5,432 nucleotides of DNA from Betaproteobacteria bacterium (GTDB taxonomy: Bacteria > Pseudomonadota > Gammaproteobacteria > Burkholderiales > SG8-39), in contig VBCJ01000054.1 of the NCBI GenBank assembly GCA_005884335.1, positions 1 to 5,432 on the forward strand. The letters are read 5' to 3'. Both the position numbers and the translations under genes were made by a program. Below the pieces are notes generated by a model. That model saw only the letters and a list, made by a program, of their open reading frames with translations, searched no databases and had not been told where the DNA came from. Below, in pieces: positions 5,299 through 5,432 of the stretch (position 1 is its first letter; each line of letters starts with the position of its first letter).

Positions 5299-5432
5299 AT
5301 GGATCAGAAAGTGAAACCCTCGCCACGCCTCGCGCCGCTTCCGGTCGGCCACGCGCCGGAGCTCGAGGAGACCTTCGAATTCTCGAAGAAAAGCCTGGGC
5401 TTCGTCCCGAACAGCATGCTGATCATGCAGAG
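5299..5432 (+). CDS. Carboxymuconolactone decarboxylase/AhpD-like protein (N-terminal part)
   Basis: Only the first 44 codons are in the window; the frame is open at the right edge. The sequence APLPVGHAPELEETFEFSKK (12-31) followed by LGFVPNSMLIMQ (33-44) matches the N-terminus of carboxymuconolactone-decarboxylase family proteins of the peroxidase-related, AhpD-like type. In those the catalytic CxxC-His region comes later, so it cannot be checked here. AhpD-like proteins reduce peroxides or peroxidase partners through a cysteine pair. A clear AGGAG (5288-5292) lies six bases before the ATG, 11 nt after the upstream gene, so it belongs to the same operon. A role in oxidative defence alongside metal handling is a reasonable inference. 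Confidence 0.8.
   Translation, partial: MDQKVKPSPRLAPLPVGHAPELEETFEFSKKSLGFVPNSMLIMQ

Overview
The window is about 5.4 kb of GC-rich, tightly packed bacterial DNA. Its gene families (PduO-type cobalamin adenosyltransferase, DUF2282/DUF692/DUF2063/DoxX cassette, ECF sigma factor with a DUF1109 anti-sigma) point to a Proteobacterium. I cannot name the genus. No tRNA, rRNA, insertion sequence, CRISPR array or phage gene is visible.

Left half, minus strand (transcribed leftwards from about 2860): a complete four-gene bufferin-type operon, bufA-bufB-bufC-bufD. BufA (2491-2811) is a small exported precursor with four cysteines. BufB (1590-2477) is the DUF692 multinuclear iron oxidase (MNIO) that modifies cysteines. 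BufC (821-1618) is its DUF2063 partner. BufD (351-824) is a DoxX membrane protein. Spacing is very tight: a 13-nt gap, a 29-nt overlap and an ATGA overlap. Further left on the same strand, after a 62-nt gap, is the N-terminal 96 codons of an ATP:cob(I)alamin adenosyltransferase that runs off the window.

Centre, 2812-2931: the divergent control region. On the minus strand it contains GTAACC-N16-CGAA. As I recall it, this is the promoter pattern of the Caulobacter SigF-type ECF sigma factor, and it sits correctly for bufA. A perfect 7-bp hairpin lies at the predicted 5' end of the buf mRNA.

Right half, plus strand: a second, different DoxX-like membrane protein (2932-3327), an ECF sigma factor (3361-4017), a six-helix DUF1109/NrsF anti-sigma factor (4014-4673), a MerC-like membrane protein with a CPIC motif (4674-5072), a 63-residue cysteine-rich GDCCVxC protein (5096-5287), and the start of a carboxymuconolactone-decarboxylase/AhpD-like protein (5299 to the end). 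Gaps are 33, -4, 0, 23 and 11 nt, so this is probably one operon.

Working model (inference): metal or oxidative stress is sensed through the membrane anti-sigma factor. The freed sigma factor then reads the bufA promoter. The cell makes a modified, cysteine-based periplasmic metallophore, likely binding copper or a similar thiophilic metal, alongside a MerC-like protein, a cysteine-rich small protein and a possible peroxidase. The most notable departure is in the anti-sigma factor: it seems to lack one of the two cysteines I remember as important in the Caulobacter homologue, with a His-Glu-His-Asp stretch in its place.
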